From Candidatus Latescibacterota bacterium (GTDB taxonomy: Bacteria > Latescibacterota > UBA2968 > UBA8231), in NCBI GenBank assembly GCA_022827165.1, contig JAJDTN010000288.1, positions 1 through 6,677 of the forward strand: a stretch of 6,677 bases of DNA, in the 5' to 3' direction. A program made the translations under genes and the position numbers. Below the pieces are notes generated by a model, which was not told where the DNA came from, did no database searches, and saw nothing but the letters and a program-made list of their open reading frames with translations. Below are positions 1 through 5,009 of this stretch, one piece after another; position 1 is the stretch's first letter, and the number at the start of each line of letters is the position of its first letter.

Positions 1-194
1 ACCGCGTCCACGTCGCCGCGGCCGAGAACGTCGTCGAGATCGGTGACGGCGTCGCAGGACAGCTCCTCGCCGACCTCGCGGGCCAGCTCTTGGCGGAGGT
101 CGCAGACGCAGCGCAACTCGGCGCCCGCCGTCTCGTGGATCAGGCGGGCGCGGCCGCGCCCCATGCCGAGGCCGACGACGGCGAAGCCCGGCAT
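1..194 (-). CDS. Gfo/Idh/MocA-family oxidoreductase, N-terminal fragment (cut by left edge)
   Basis: Only the first 64 codons are in the window; the gene continues past base 1. The protein opens with a beta strand and a glycine-rich dinucleotide-binding loop (FAVVGLGMGRGR, residues 4-15). An LRCVCD strand then ends in Asp32, where family members often hold the cofactor ribose. A later VTDLDDVL segment (residues 50-57) matches the region in which these proteins carry a second conserved strand and turn. This is the N-terminal NAD(P)-binding Rossmann domain of the Gfo/Idh/MocA family, which oxidises or reduces sugars, inositols and related polyols in the cytoplasm. The ATG at 194-192 overlaps the TGA stop of the upstream TIM-barrel gene (TGATG), so translation is probably coupled. 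The C-terminal substrate domain is not visible, so no substrate can be given. Another Rossmann oxidoreductase family is possible but less likely next to a sugar isomerase-like gene. Confidence 0.8.
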   Translation of the reverse strand, partial: MPGFAVVGLGMGRGRARLIHETAGAELRCVCDLRQELAREVGEELSCDAVTDLDDVLGRGDVDA

Positions 195-1066
195 CAGAGG
201 ACTCCGCCCTTGAAGAACCGGGCCACGTGGTCGCGGCCTCGGATCAGCCCCTCCTGCTGCAGCAGGGGCGTGTCCCAGAAGTGGTGGTCCTCCAGCTCGA
301 CGCTGAGGACGCCGTCGTAGCCGATCTCCTGCAGGCGGCGCACCACGACCTGCCAGTCCACCACGCCTTCGCCGGGGATCGTGTAGCGCCACCAGCCCTC
401 GCCGAAGCCGTAGGTGCGCGAGTAGCTCTCGCCGAGGATGCCGCTCTCGTAGAGCTTCTCGGGCAGGATCTCCGTGTCCTTCAGGTGCACGTGGTGGACG
501 CGGTCGCTGAACTCGTGGAGCAGGCGCAGGTGGTCGATCCGCAGGCGGACGAAGTGGGACGGGTCGTAGCAGATCCCCAGGTTGGGGGACGGTACGGCCG
601 CGAAGATGCGCCGCAGGCTCTCCGGGGTGCAGCCCAGGTTGCCGTACCAGGGAGCGCCCCCGGGCCACGGCTCGATGGCGATCTTCACCCCCACCTTCTC
701 GGCGTGCTTCACCACCTTGGGGTAGACCTTCTCGAAGATCTCGAAGGTCTCGGCCCGGCTCTGCGTCGGCTCCGCCGGCGCCAGTACCGTGAAGCACGTC
801 GTGCCGCCGTGGCGGGCGATGGCGGTCAGGTCCCTCTTGAGCGCGTTCAGGGCCTTGCGGCGCTGCGCCGCGTCGTTGCACAGCAGGCCCCCGCCGCGGA
901 CGTCGCAGGTGCCGATGGTCAGGTTCAGCTCCTCGCAGGTCCTCGCCATCTGCGCCGTCAGGGGCGGCGTGTCGACGGCGTCGAAGCCGTTCTCGGCGAG
1001 CCACTTGCAGTAGCCGTCGAAGCCGAGGTCCCGGGCGAAGCCCGGCAGTCGCGTCCCGATCTTCAT
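194..1066 (-). CDS. Sugar phosphate isomerase/epimerase-like TIM-barrel protein (AP endonuclease 2 / xylose isomerase-like superfamily)
   Basis: A 290-residue protein of the usual length for this superfamily of metal-dependent cytoplasmic TIM barrels, which isomerise, epimerise, dehydrate or lyse sugars and inositol derivatives. The expected ligand-bearing strand ends are all present: Glu132 in IAIEPWP, Asp168 and His171 in CYDPSH, His194 in HVHLKD, and Glu257 in LSVELED. The GEG at 232-234 before the last helices is also typical (PGEGVVDW). Residues 200-229 form an aromatic-rich loop (SYSRTYGFGEGWWRYTI) that probably shapes the active site. The ATG at 1066 is preceded by a strong purine-rich Shine-Dalgarno sequence (GGAGGAGAGGA). 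A much longer upstream extension in the same frame is only an open shadow of the creatininase gene. It is the first gene of a minus-strand operon with the Gfo/Idh/MocA oxidoreductase, a pairing common in sugar and inositol catabolism. The family is secure; the substrate is unknown. Confidence 0.85.
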   Translation of the reverse strand: MKIGTRLPGFARDLGFDGYCKWLAENGFDAVDTPPLTAQMARTCEELNLTIGTCDVRGGGLLCNDAAQRRKALNALKRDLTAIARHGGTTCFTVLAPAEPTQSRAETFEIFEKVYPKVVKHAEKVGVKIAIEPWPGGAPWYGNLGCTPESLRRIFAAVPSPNLGICYDPSHFVRLRIDHLRLLHEFSDRVHHVHLKDTEILPEKLYESGILGESYSRTYGFGEGWWRYTIPGEGVVDWQVVVRRLQEIGYDGVLSVELEDHHFWDTPLLQQEGLIRGRDHVARFFKGGVL

Positions 1067-1240
1067 TCCTCTCCTCCCCCCTTGAAGCGGCAGGCAAGGG
1101 TGAGAGACGGCGGCAAACGTGTCAAGCGGTCTCGCCGCCGCAAGGGAGGGCTCATATCCTTGTTCACGAGCCCCCTCGCGCCGGCCGGCGCATGCACGGG
1201 CGACGCCACCTTCCCCGAGAATCGAAAGGACCGACCCCGC
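1067..1240. promoter_or_regulatory. Divergent intergenic region between TIM-barrel operon and creatininase gene
   Basis: This 174-bp gap should hold promoters for both directions. On the minus strand a perfect TTGACA hexamer lies at 1125-1120, about 54 nt upstream of the TIM-barrel start codon. No convincing -10 hexamer follows at 16-18 nt. On the plus strand a -10-like TATCCT lies at 1155-1160, without a recognisable -35 partner. Two Shine-Dalgarno sequences frame the gap: GGAGGAGAGGA for the minus-strand gene, and AAAGGA at 1225-1230, ten nt before the plus-strand ATG. I see no strong operator palindrome. Confidence 0.4.
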
Positions 1241-2011
1241 ATGAATCTCGTCACCAGCGGTGACCGGGATCGCCGCGTCTTCGTCGGCGACCTGTCGCGC
1301 AAGGAGTTCCGCCAGCGCCTGGAAGCCGGCACCCTGGAGGCGGCGATCGTCCCCACCGCCGCCACCGAGCAGCACAACGAGCACCTCGAGATGATCCACG
1401 ACAGCCTGCACGCCACCTGGATGGCCGAGCAGGCCGCCTTGCGCCTCTACCCCCGCGCCGTGGTCACCTCGCCCGTCTGCGTCGGCGTTTCCGAGCACTG
1501 GATGGCCCACCGAGGGACGCTGACGGTGCGCCCCGAGATCTTCTGCGAGTACGTCTTCGACATCTGCCACTCCATGACCCGCGCCGGCGTGCGCAACGTG
1601 CTCATCCTCAACGGCCACGGCGGCAACGTGAAGCCGCTGATGCGCCGCATCGACGAGTACCGCGACCGCCTCGGCGCCGAGGTGAACCTGAGGTTCCAGT
1701 CGTACTGGGACGTGTACGACCCCGCCCTCGTGAGCGCCACCATGGACCACCAGCGCCTGCCGGGGCACGCCGACGAGTTCGAGACCTCCACCATGCTCGT
1801 GCTGGCGCCCGAGCGCGTTCACGCCGACGACATCGAGGACAAGGCTTCGAGGGTTGCGAGCCGCGAGAAGGGAGAGAAGCTGCTGGAGCCCGCCGTGGCC
1901 GGGGTGGCCCGCGTTCTGGAGCGCATGATCGCCGGCGAGGAGGTGGACCAGCCGCCGGTGACCTTCCGCGCCGGCGGCCGCACCCACATGATCACCAACG
2001 AGCCGGTCTGA
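1241..2011 (+). CDS. Creatininase-family metallohydrolase
   Basis: A 256-residue protein of the size usual for the creatininase family, cytoplasmic metal-dependent amidohydrolases. The family includes creatininase, the formamide hydrolase of riboflavin/F420 synthesis (ArfB) and the mycofactocin peptidase MftE. Family motifs appear in order: IVPTAATEQHNEHL (residues 36-49) with Glu43 and His45 as metal ligands and Asp54 in the expected ligand position; LILNGHGGN (121-129) with His126; and GHADEFETS (175-183) with Glu179. The first motif is usually EQHGPHLP; here the G-P pair is N-E, and HAGE is changed to HADE, so it is not a textbook creatininase. The ATG is supported by AAAGGA ten nt upstream. 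The frame stays open far upstream only because it runs antisense to the TIM-barrel gene. It stands alone on the plus strand, divergent from the sugar operon and convergent with the MDR gene 12 bp away. Hydrolysis of a C-N bond in a small cyclic or linear amide is inferred; the substrate is unknown. Confidence 0.88.
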   Translation: MNLVTSGDRDRRVFVGDLSRKEFRQRLEAGTLEAAIVPTAATEQHNEHLEMIHDSLHATWMAEQAALRLYPRAVVTSPVCVGVSEHWMAHRGTLTVRPEIFCEYVFDICHSMTRAGVRNVLILNGHGGNVKPLMRRIDEYRDRLGAEVNLRFQSYWDVYDPALVSATMDHQRLPGHADEFETSTMLVLAPERVHADDIEDKASRVASREKGEKLLEPAVAGVARVLERMIAGEEVDQPPVTFRAGGRTHMITNEPV

Positions 2012-2012
2012 C

Positions 2013-2035
2013 CTGCGGCGGCCTCAGGGCCGCAG
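2013..2035. terminator. Possible hairpin between convergent genes
   Basis: A perfect 7-bp stem, CTGCGGC at 2013-2019 and GCCGCAG at 2029-2035, encloses a 9-nt loop. It sits just after the creatininase stop codon and spans the stop codon of the opposing MDR gene. It could act as a short bidirectional terminator, but there is no T-tract on either side. In DNA this GC-rich a stem of this length is not rare. Confidence 0.25.
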
Positions 2036-3061
2036 CACGACCCCGAGAGCGCCCTGGGGGCGCTCCACCAGCTCGTCGACGGCGGCCGCGATCTGGTCGA
2101 GCCCGAAGCGGTGGGTGATCAGCGGTTCCACCCGCAGCCGGCCGTCGGCCATGGCCCGCAGGCACTCGGCCAGGTTGCGCCGCGTCGGCCACTCGACGAA
2201 GACCGGCGGGTAGGCGCCGCCGTGCTCGTACTCCTCGTCGTGATAGCCGGGGCCGGTGCGCGCGGCGCTGCGCACGTCGACGTTGCCCAGGGCGGCGGCG
2301 AAGCCGTGGCTGACGCGGGCCCCGCCGACGATGACGATGCGGCCCATGCGGTGGGTGTCCGGGGCGCGCTTGAGGGTGGCGGCGATGCCCTCGAAGGCGC
2401 CGGTGCCGTCGCCGCCGAAGGCGATGACGCCGAAGTCGATGCCGTAGCCGCCCGTGAACTCCGCCGCCAGGCCCTCCAGGTCGTCCTCCTCGCCGGCGAC
2501 CGCTTCGAGGCCCAGCTCCCGCGCCAGCCGCCGGCGCAGCTCGAAGCGGTCCACGCCCATCATGTGACACCCGGAGAGCTGTCCGAAGCGGGCCGTGAGC
2601 TGGCCCACCAGGCCGAGACCCATCACCAGGCCGTTCTCGCCGAAGACCGGGGCCGCGCGGCGGACGGCGTGCAGGGCGGTCGCCGCCAGGTGGGCGAAGG
2701 CGGCGGCCTCGAAGCTCACATCCCCGGGGATCGGCACGCTGAGATGGACGGGCACGTGGCAGCGGTCGGCGTGCAGGGCGTAACCGCCTCCCATGCAGGC
2801 GATCCGGTCCCCCGCGGCGTACCCCTCCACCCCTTCCCCGACCGCGGTGACGACGCCGGCGTTGGCGTACCCGAAGGGCCTGGGCGGCTGCTCCGGCCGC
2901 GGTTCCCGCCGCGTCGCCGGCACCCGGCCGACCTCCGAGCCCGGGCTGATCAGGGAGGCCCGCACCTCCACCTCGACCCGTCCGGCGGGCGGCGCGCCCA
3001 GGTCCTCCTCGATCAGCACGCCCTGGCCGCGCCCGTCGATGCAGGCGACTCTGCGGTTCAT
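2024..3061 (-). CDS. Medium-chain dehydrogenase/reductase (MDR), zinc-free alcohol-dehydrogenase-like oxidoreductase
   Basis: A 345-residue two-domain MDR enzyme of normal length. The N-terminal GroES-like domain carries SLISPGSE (residues 36-43), YANAGVVTAVGEGV (65-78) and AAGDRIACMG (82-91). The nucleotide-binding domain follows, with GLGLVG at 148-153 and an acidic Asp171 at the end of the next strand (MMGVDRFE), which favours NAD(H). The Cys-Gly-x-Asp and Gly-His-Glu positions that hold catalytic zinc in classical alcohol dehydrogenases read S-P-G-S and G-Y-A. There is also no four-cysteine structural zinc lobe, so zinc is probably absent. The LISPGSE signature resembles threonine-dehydrogenase-like and bi-domain oxidoreductases in sugar-modification clusters (recalled family knowledge, not searched). 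The gene starts 4 nt after the SDR stop codon with no evident Shine-Dalgarno sequence of its own, so reinitiation after SDR translation is likely. It is the last gene of the antiporter-SDR-MDR operon. Substrate unknown. Confidence 0.87.
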   Translation of the reverse strand: MNRRVACIDGRGQGVLIEEDLGAPPAGRVEVEVRASLISPGSEVGRVPATRREPRPEQPPRPFGYANAGVVTAVGEGVEGYAAGDRIACMGGGYALHADRCHVPVHLSVPIPGDVSFEAAAFAHLAATALHAVRRAAPVFGENGLVMGLGLVGQLTARFGQLSGCHMMGVDRFELRRRLARELGLEAVAGEEDDLEGLAAEFTGGYGIDFGVIAFGGDGTGAFEGIAATLKRAPDTHRMGRIVIVGGARVSHGFAAALGNVDVRSAARTGPGYHDEEYEHGGAYPPVFVEWPTRRNLAECLRAMADGRLRVEPLITHRFGLDQIAAAVDELVERPQGALGVVLRP

Positions 3062-3065
3062 GCGG

Positions 3066-3836
3066 TCAGATGTTCGACTTGGACTGCCCGCCGTCGACGT
3101 TGAGGCAGGCTCCCGTCACCCAGCTCGCCCGCCCGGAGGCCAGGAAGACCGCGACGTCGGCGACCTCCTCCGGCGTGCCGAAGCGGCCGAAGGGGATGTT
3201 CTCCTCCACGAAGCGGCCGATCCCCTCGGGGTCCGCCTTCTGGCGGCGCTCCCAGCTGCCCCCCGGGAAGACGATCGACCCCGGGGCGACGCTGTTGACG
3301 CGCACCCCCTTGGGCGCCGCCTCGCGGGCGAGGTTGGCCGTCATGCTGATCATCGCCGCCTTGGCGGCGTTGTAGCTCACCGGCCCGCCGGTCTCCCGCC
3401 CGAAGATGGAGGAGACGTTGACGATGCTGCCCCCGCCCTGCTCCAGGGCGGCGAAGGCGGCCCGGGAGACGCGCACGGCGGAGAAGAAGCTCAGGTTGAA
3501 GACGTGGAGCCACTCGTCGTCGGTGATCTCGGCGAAGGGGGTCCACACCGACCCGCCGACGTTGTTCACCAGGACGTCGACGCCATCGAAGCGCGACACG
3601 GCGGTGTCGACGAACCCCCCGGCGTCCTCGGTGCGCGCCATGTCGCCGACGTAGTGGGCCACGTCCGCGGCGCCGGCCGCGGCCACCGCCTCGGCCGCGG
3701 CCGTCAGGGTCTCCTCGGTGCGGCCGCTGAGGCAGAGCCTGGCCCCCTCGGCGGCGAAGGCGAGGGCGATGCGGTGGCCGATGCCCCGGCTGGCGCCGCT
3801 CACCAGCACCGACTTGCCCTCGAGTCCCAGATCCAT
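3066..3836 (-). CDS. Short-chain dehydrogenase/reductase (SDR) family oxidoreductase
   Basis: A 256-residue classical SDR, complete from its cofactor loop SGASRGIG (residues 13-20) to its C-terminal WVTGACLNVDGG (239-250). The structural NNVG motif is at 91-94. The catalytic tetrad is visible as Asn114 (VFNLS), Ser143 (NVSSIFG), Tyr155 and Lys159 (SYNAAKAA). PG at 185-186 follows the active site as usual. Arg39 just after the second strand (LSGRTE) suggests NADP(H) preference. The chosen ATG at 3836 has GAGAGG about 8 nt upstream and gives the standard N-terminus MDLGLEGKSVLVSG. A longer frame reading back into the antiporter gene is a shadow. It sits 23 nt after the antiporter stop and 4 nt before the MDR start, so the three are probably co-transcribed. 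It should reduce a carbonyl or oxidise an alcohol in the cytoplasm. FabG-like sequence alone does not reveal the substrate, and a fatty-acid role is unlikely in this context. Confidence 0.92.
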   Translation of the reverse strand: MDLGLEGKSVLVSGASRGIGHRIALAFAAEGARLCLSGRTEETLTAAAEAVAAAGAADVAHYVGDMARTEDAGGFVDTAVSRFDGVDVLVNNVGGSVWTPFAEITDDEWLHVFNLSFFSAVRVSRAAFAALEQGGGSIVNVSSIFGRETGGPVSYNAAKAAMISMTANLAREAAPKGVRVNSVAPGSIVFPGGSWERRQKADPEGIGRFVEENIPFGRFGTPEEVADVAVFLASGRASWVTGACLNVDGGQSKSNI

Positions 3837-3859
3837 GTTCCGTCCCTCTCGTGATGGCC

Positions 3860-4852
3860 TCAACCGTGGGGCTGCAGGGCCCCCGGGTTGACCGTGAAGA
3901 GCGCCGTCACGTAGACGGCGCAGAGTACCAGCAGAACGATCCCCTTCCAGCGCTCGAAGCGGTGCCCGATCCGCATCAGGCCCAGCATGGCGAAGACGAT
4001 GACGAGCATGGCGGGGAACATGAAGTGGATCACGTCCTCTTCGACGACGAGGTCGTTCACCACCGCCGAGGCCCCGGCGATCCAGCAGATGTTGAGGATG
4101 TCCGCCCCGAGGATGTTGCCCACCGCCAGGCTCCCCTGCCGCTTGCGCGCCGCCGCGATGCAGGTGGCGACCTCGGGGATCGAGGTCCCCAGGGCGACGA
4201 CGAGGAGGGCGATGATGACGTCCGAGACGCCCATGGCGACGGCCAGGACGGGCGCCGCGACGACGATCCCCTCGCTGCTGACGAGCACCCCGGCCAGTCC
4301 GATCACGAGCAGCAGCAGCAGGCGCGGCCAGGAGCGGGGAGGCTCGCTCAGGTCCAGCTCCTCGGTCACCGGATGGCCGCGGCGCTCCAGGTAGGCGTAC
4401 ACGAGGTAGGCGAAGAACCCTAGGACCAGGATGCCCCCCTCCCAGCGCACCAGGTCGCCGTCGGCGGACATCCAGTAGGCCCCGAGATGGGCGGCGATGA
4501 GGAAGATGGCGGCCGAGCGCAGGACGATGCGGTCGATCATCACCACCACCGGCGAGAACAGGGCGACCATGGGCAGGGCCAGGCCGTCGTCGTAGATCAC
4601 CGAGCCGACGGCGTTGCCGAGGGCGATCTCGGCGCGGCCCTCGAGAGCCGCGCGCACCGAGACGGCCAGCTCCGGGGAGGTGGTGCCGAGGCTGACCACG
4701 GCGATGCCGATGAGGATCGGCGGCACCCGCAGGCGCCGGGCCATGTCGGCGGCCCCGTCGACCATCCAGTCGGCGCACTTCACCAGGACGGCGAAGCAGG
4801 CCGCCATCAGGACCAGCGCACCCCATACGCCCTGTGATGCGAGCCACTCCAT
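3860..4852 (-). CDS. Na+/Ca2+-antiporter-like membrane protein (CaCA superfamily)
   Basis: A 330-residue, strongly hydrophobic protein with about ten predicted membrane spans and the two inverted alpha repeats of cation/Ca2+ exchangers, close to the length of YrbG-type transporters. The first repeat carries SLGTTSPELAVS (residues 54-65) and GNAVGSVIYDDG (79-90). The second carries ALGTSIPEVAT (220-230) and GNILGADILNI (245-255). Glu61 and Glu227 match the ion-binding glutamates of the family, and Asp251 matches the acidic residue of repeat two. The Asn usually found in the first repeat (G-S-N-I) is Val85, with Asp88-Asp89 one turn further on. The cytoplasmic loop between the halves (about 156-175) is short and charged. 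It should exchange Na+ or H+ for Ca2+ or another cation across the inner membrane; the ion is not certain. The ATG at 4852 is preceded by AGAGGT. It is the first gene of an operon with two soluble dehydrogenases, an unusual grouping. Confidence 0.88.
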   Translation of the reverse strand: MEWLASQGVWGALVLMAACFAVLVKCADWMVDGAADMARRLRVPPILIGIAVVSLGTTSPELAVSVRAALEGRAEIALGNAVGSVIYDDGLALPMVALFSPVVVMIDRIVLRSAAIFLIAAHLGAYWMSADGDLVRWEGGILVLGFFAYLVYAYLERRGHPVTEELDLSEPPRSWPRLLLLLVIGLAGVLVSSEGIVVAAPVLAVAMGVSDVIIALLVVALGTSIPEVATCIAAARKRQGSLAVGNILGADILNICWIAGASAVVNDLVVEEDVIHFMFPAMLVIVFAMLGLMRIGHRFERWKGIVLLVLCAVYVTALFTVNPGALQPHG

Positions 4853-4883
4853 TCGACCTCTTTCGGTGGGGGAAGGGGCGCTG

Positions 4884-4912
4884 AACCTACCCCGCCCCCC
4901 CCAGGGTGTCAA
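4884..4912 (-). promoter_or_regulatory. Candidate sigma70-type promoter for antiporter-SDR-MDR operon
   Basis: On the minus strand a perfect -35 hexamer TTGACA (4912-4907) is followed by an exactly 17-nt spacer and a weak -10 hexamer TAGGTT (4889-4884, matching three of six consensus positions). Transcription would start near 4877, leaving a leader of about 25 nt with the Shine-Dalgarno AGAGGT before the ATG at 4852. The spacer contains a run of eight G residues, which is unusual. The perfect -35 and the geometry support the call; the poor -10 limits it. Confidence 0.4.
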
Positions 4913-4922
4913 GAATCCGCAA

Positions 4923-4961
4923 AGGGAATAATTATTATTGTCCAAGGCATAATTATTCCAT
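4923..4961. promoter_or_regulatory. Putative tandem ARG boxes (ArgR operator) upstream of argG
   Basis: Two 18-bp sites, 4923-4940 and 4944-4961, each match 11 of the 14 core positions of the ARG-box consensus TGAATWWWWATTCA, as I recall it from E. coli. The left core reads GGAATAATTATTAT and the right core GGCATAATTATTCC. They are separated by 3 bp, so their centres are 21 bp apart, the classical arrangement for ArgR hexamer binding. Read as one element, the pair also forms a perfect 11-bp inverted repeat (4925-4935 and 4949-4959) with a 13-nt spacer. The island is strikingly AT-rich against a very GC-rich background. It ends 48 bp before the argG ATG and overlaps -10-like sequences such as CATAAT at 4948-4953, as expected for a repressor site. 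No arginine repressor gene is in the window, so the assignment is inference. Another AT-rich operator is the alternative. Confidence 0.55.
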
Positions 4962-5009
4962 AGTTTTCCCGCCTGATCCTTCCCCCCGAGACCGGAGTTG
5001 CGGCAACTC

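Noticed and set aside
227..1240. Long plus-strand open frame continuous with the creatininase gene (a possible large fusion protein)
   Set aside because: It runs antisense to the TIM-barrel gene, has no recognisable domain and shows the skewed composition of a GC-rich shadow. The ATG at 1241 has a Shine-Dalgarno sequence and gives the normal family length.
1067..1987. Minus-strand upstream extension of the TIM-barrel gene across the creatininase gene
   Set aside because: The extension is low-complexity Ala/Gly/His/Val-rich shadow. The family N-terminus begins at MKIGTRLPGF, directly after a strong Shine-Dalgarno sequence.
2111..3854. Large plus-strand frames opposite the MDR and SDR genes
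   Set aside because: They are antisense shadows of two genes whose catalytic and cofactor motifs are intact on the minus strand.
4306..4321. AGC triplet repeat
   Set aside because: It encodes a run of leucines in a membrane span of the antiporter (RLLLLLVIG), so it is explained by coding sequence.
3837..4847. Minus-strand upstream extension of the SDR gene through the antiporter gene
   Set aside because: It is Arg/Gly/Pro-rich shadow in another frame of a well-supported membrane protein gene.
4895..4902. Run of eight C residues as a possible slippage or phase-variation site
   Set aside because: It lies in the intergenic spacer of the candidate antiporter promoter and does not affect a reading frame. 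An effect on spacer length is conceivable but unsupported.
4853..5009. Riboswitch, attenuator or small RNA in the argG leader
   Set aside because: Only about 48 bases separate the AT-rich island from the argG ATG, and I see no strong stem pair or leader peptide there.
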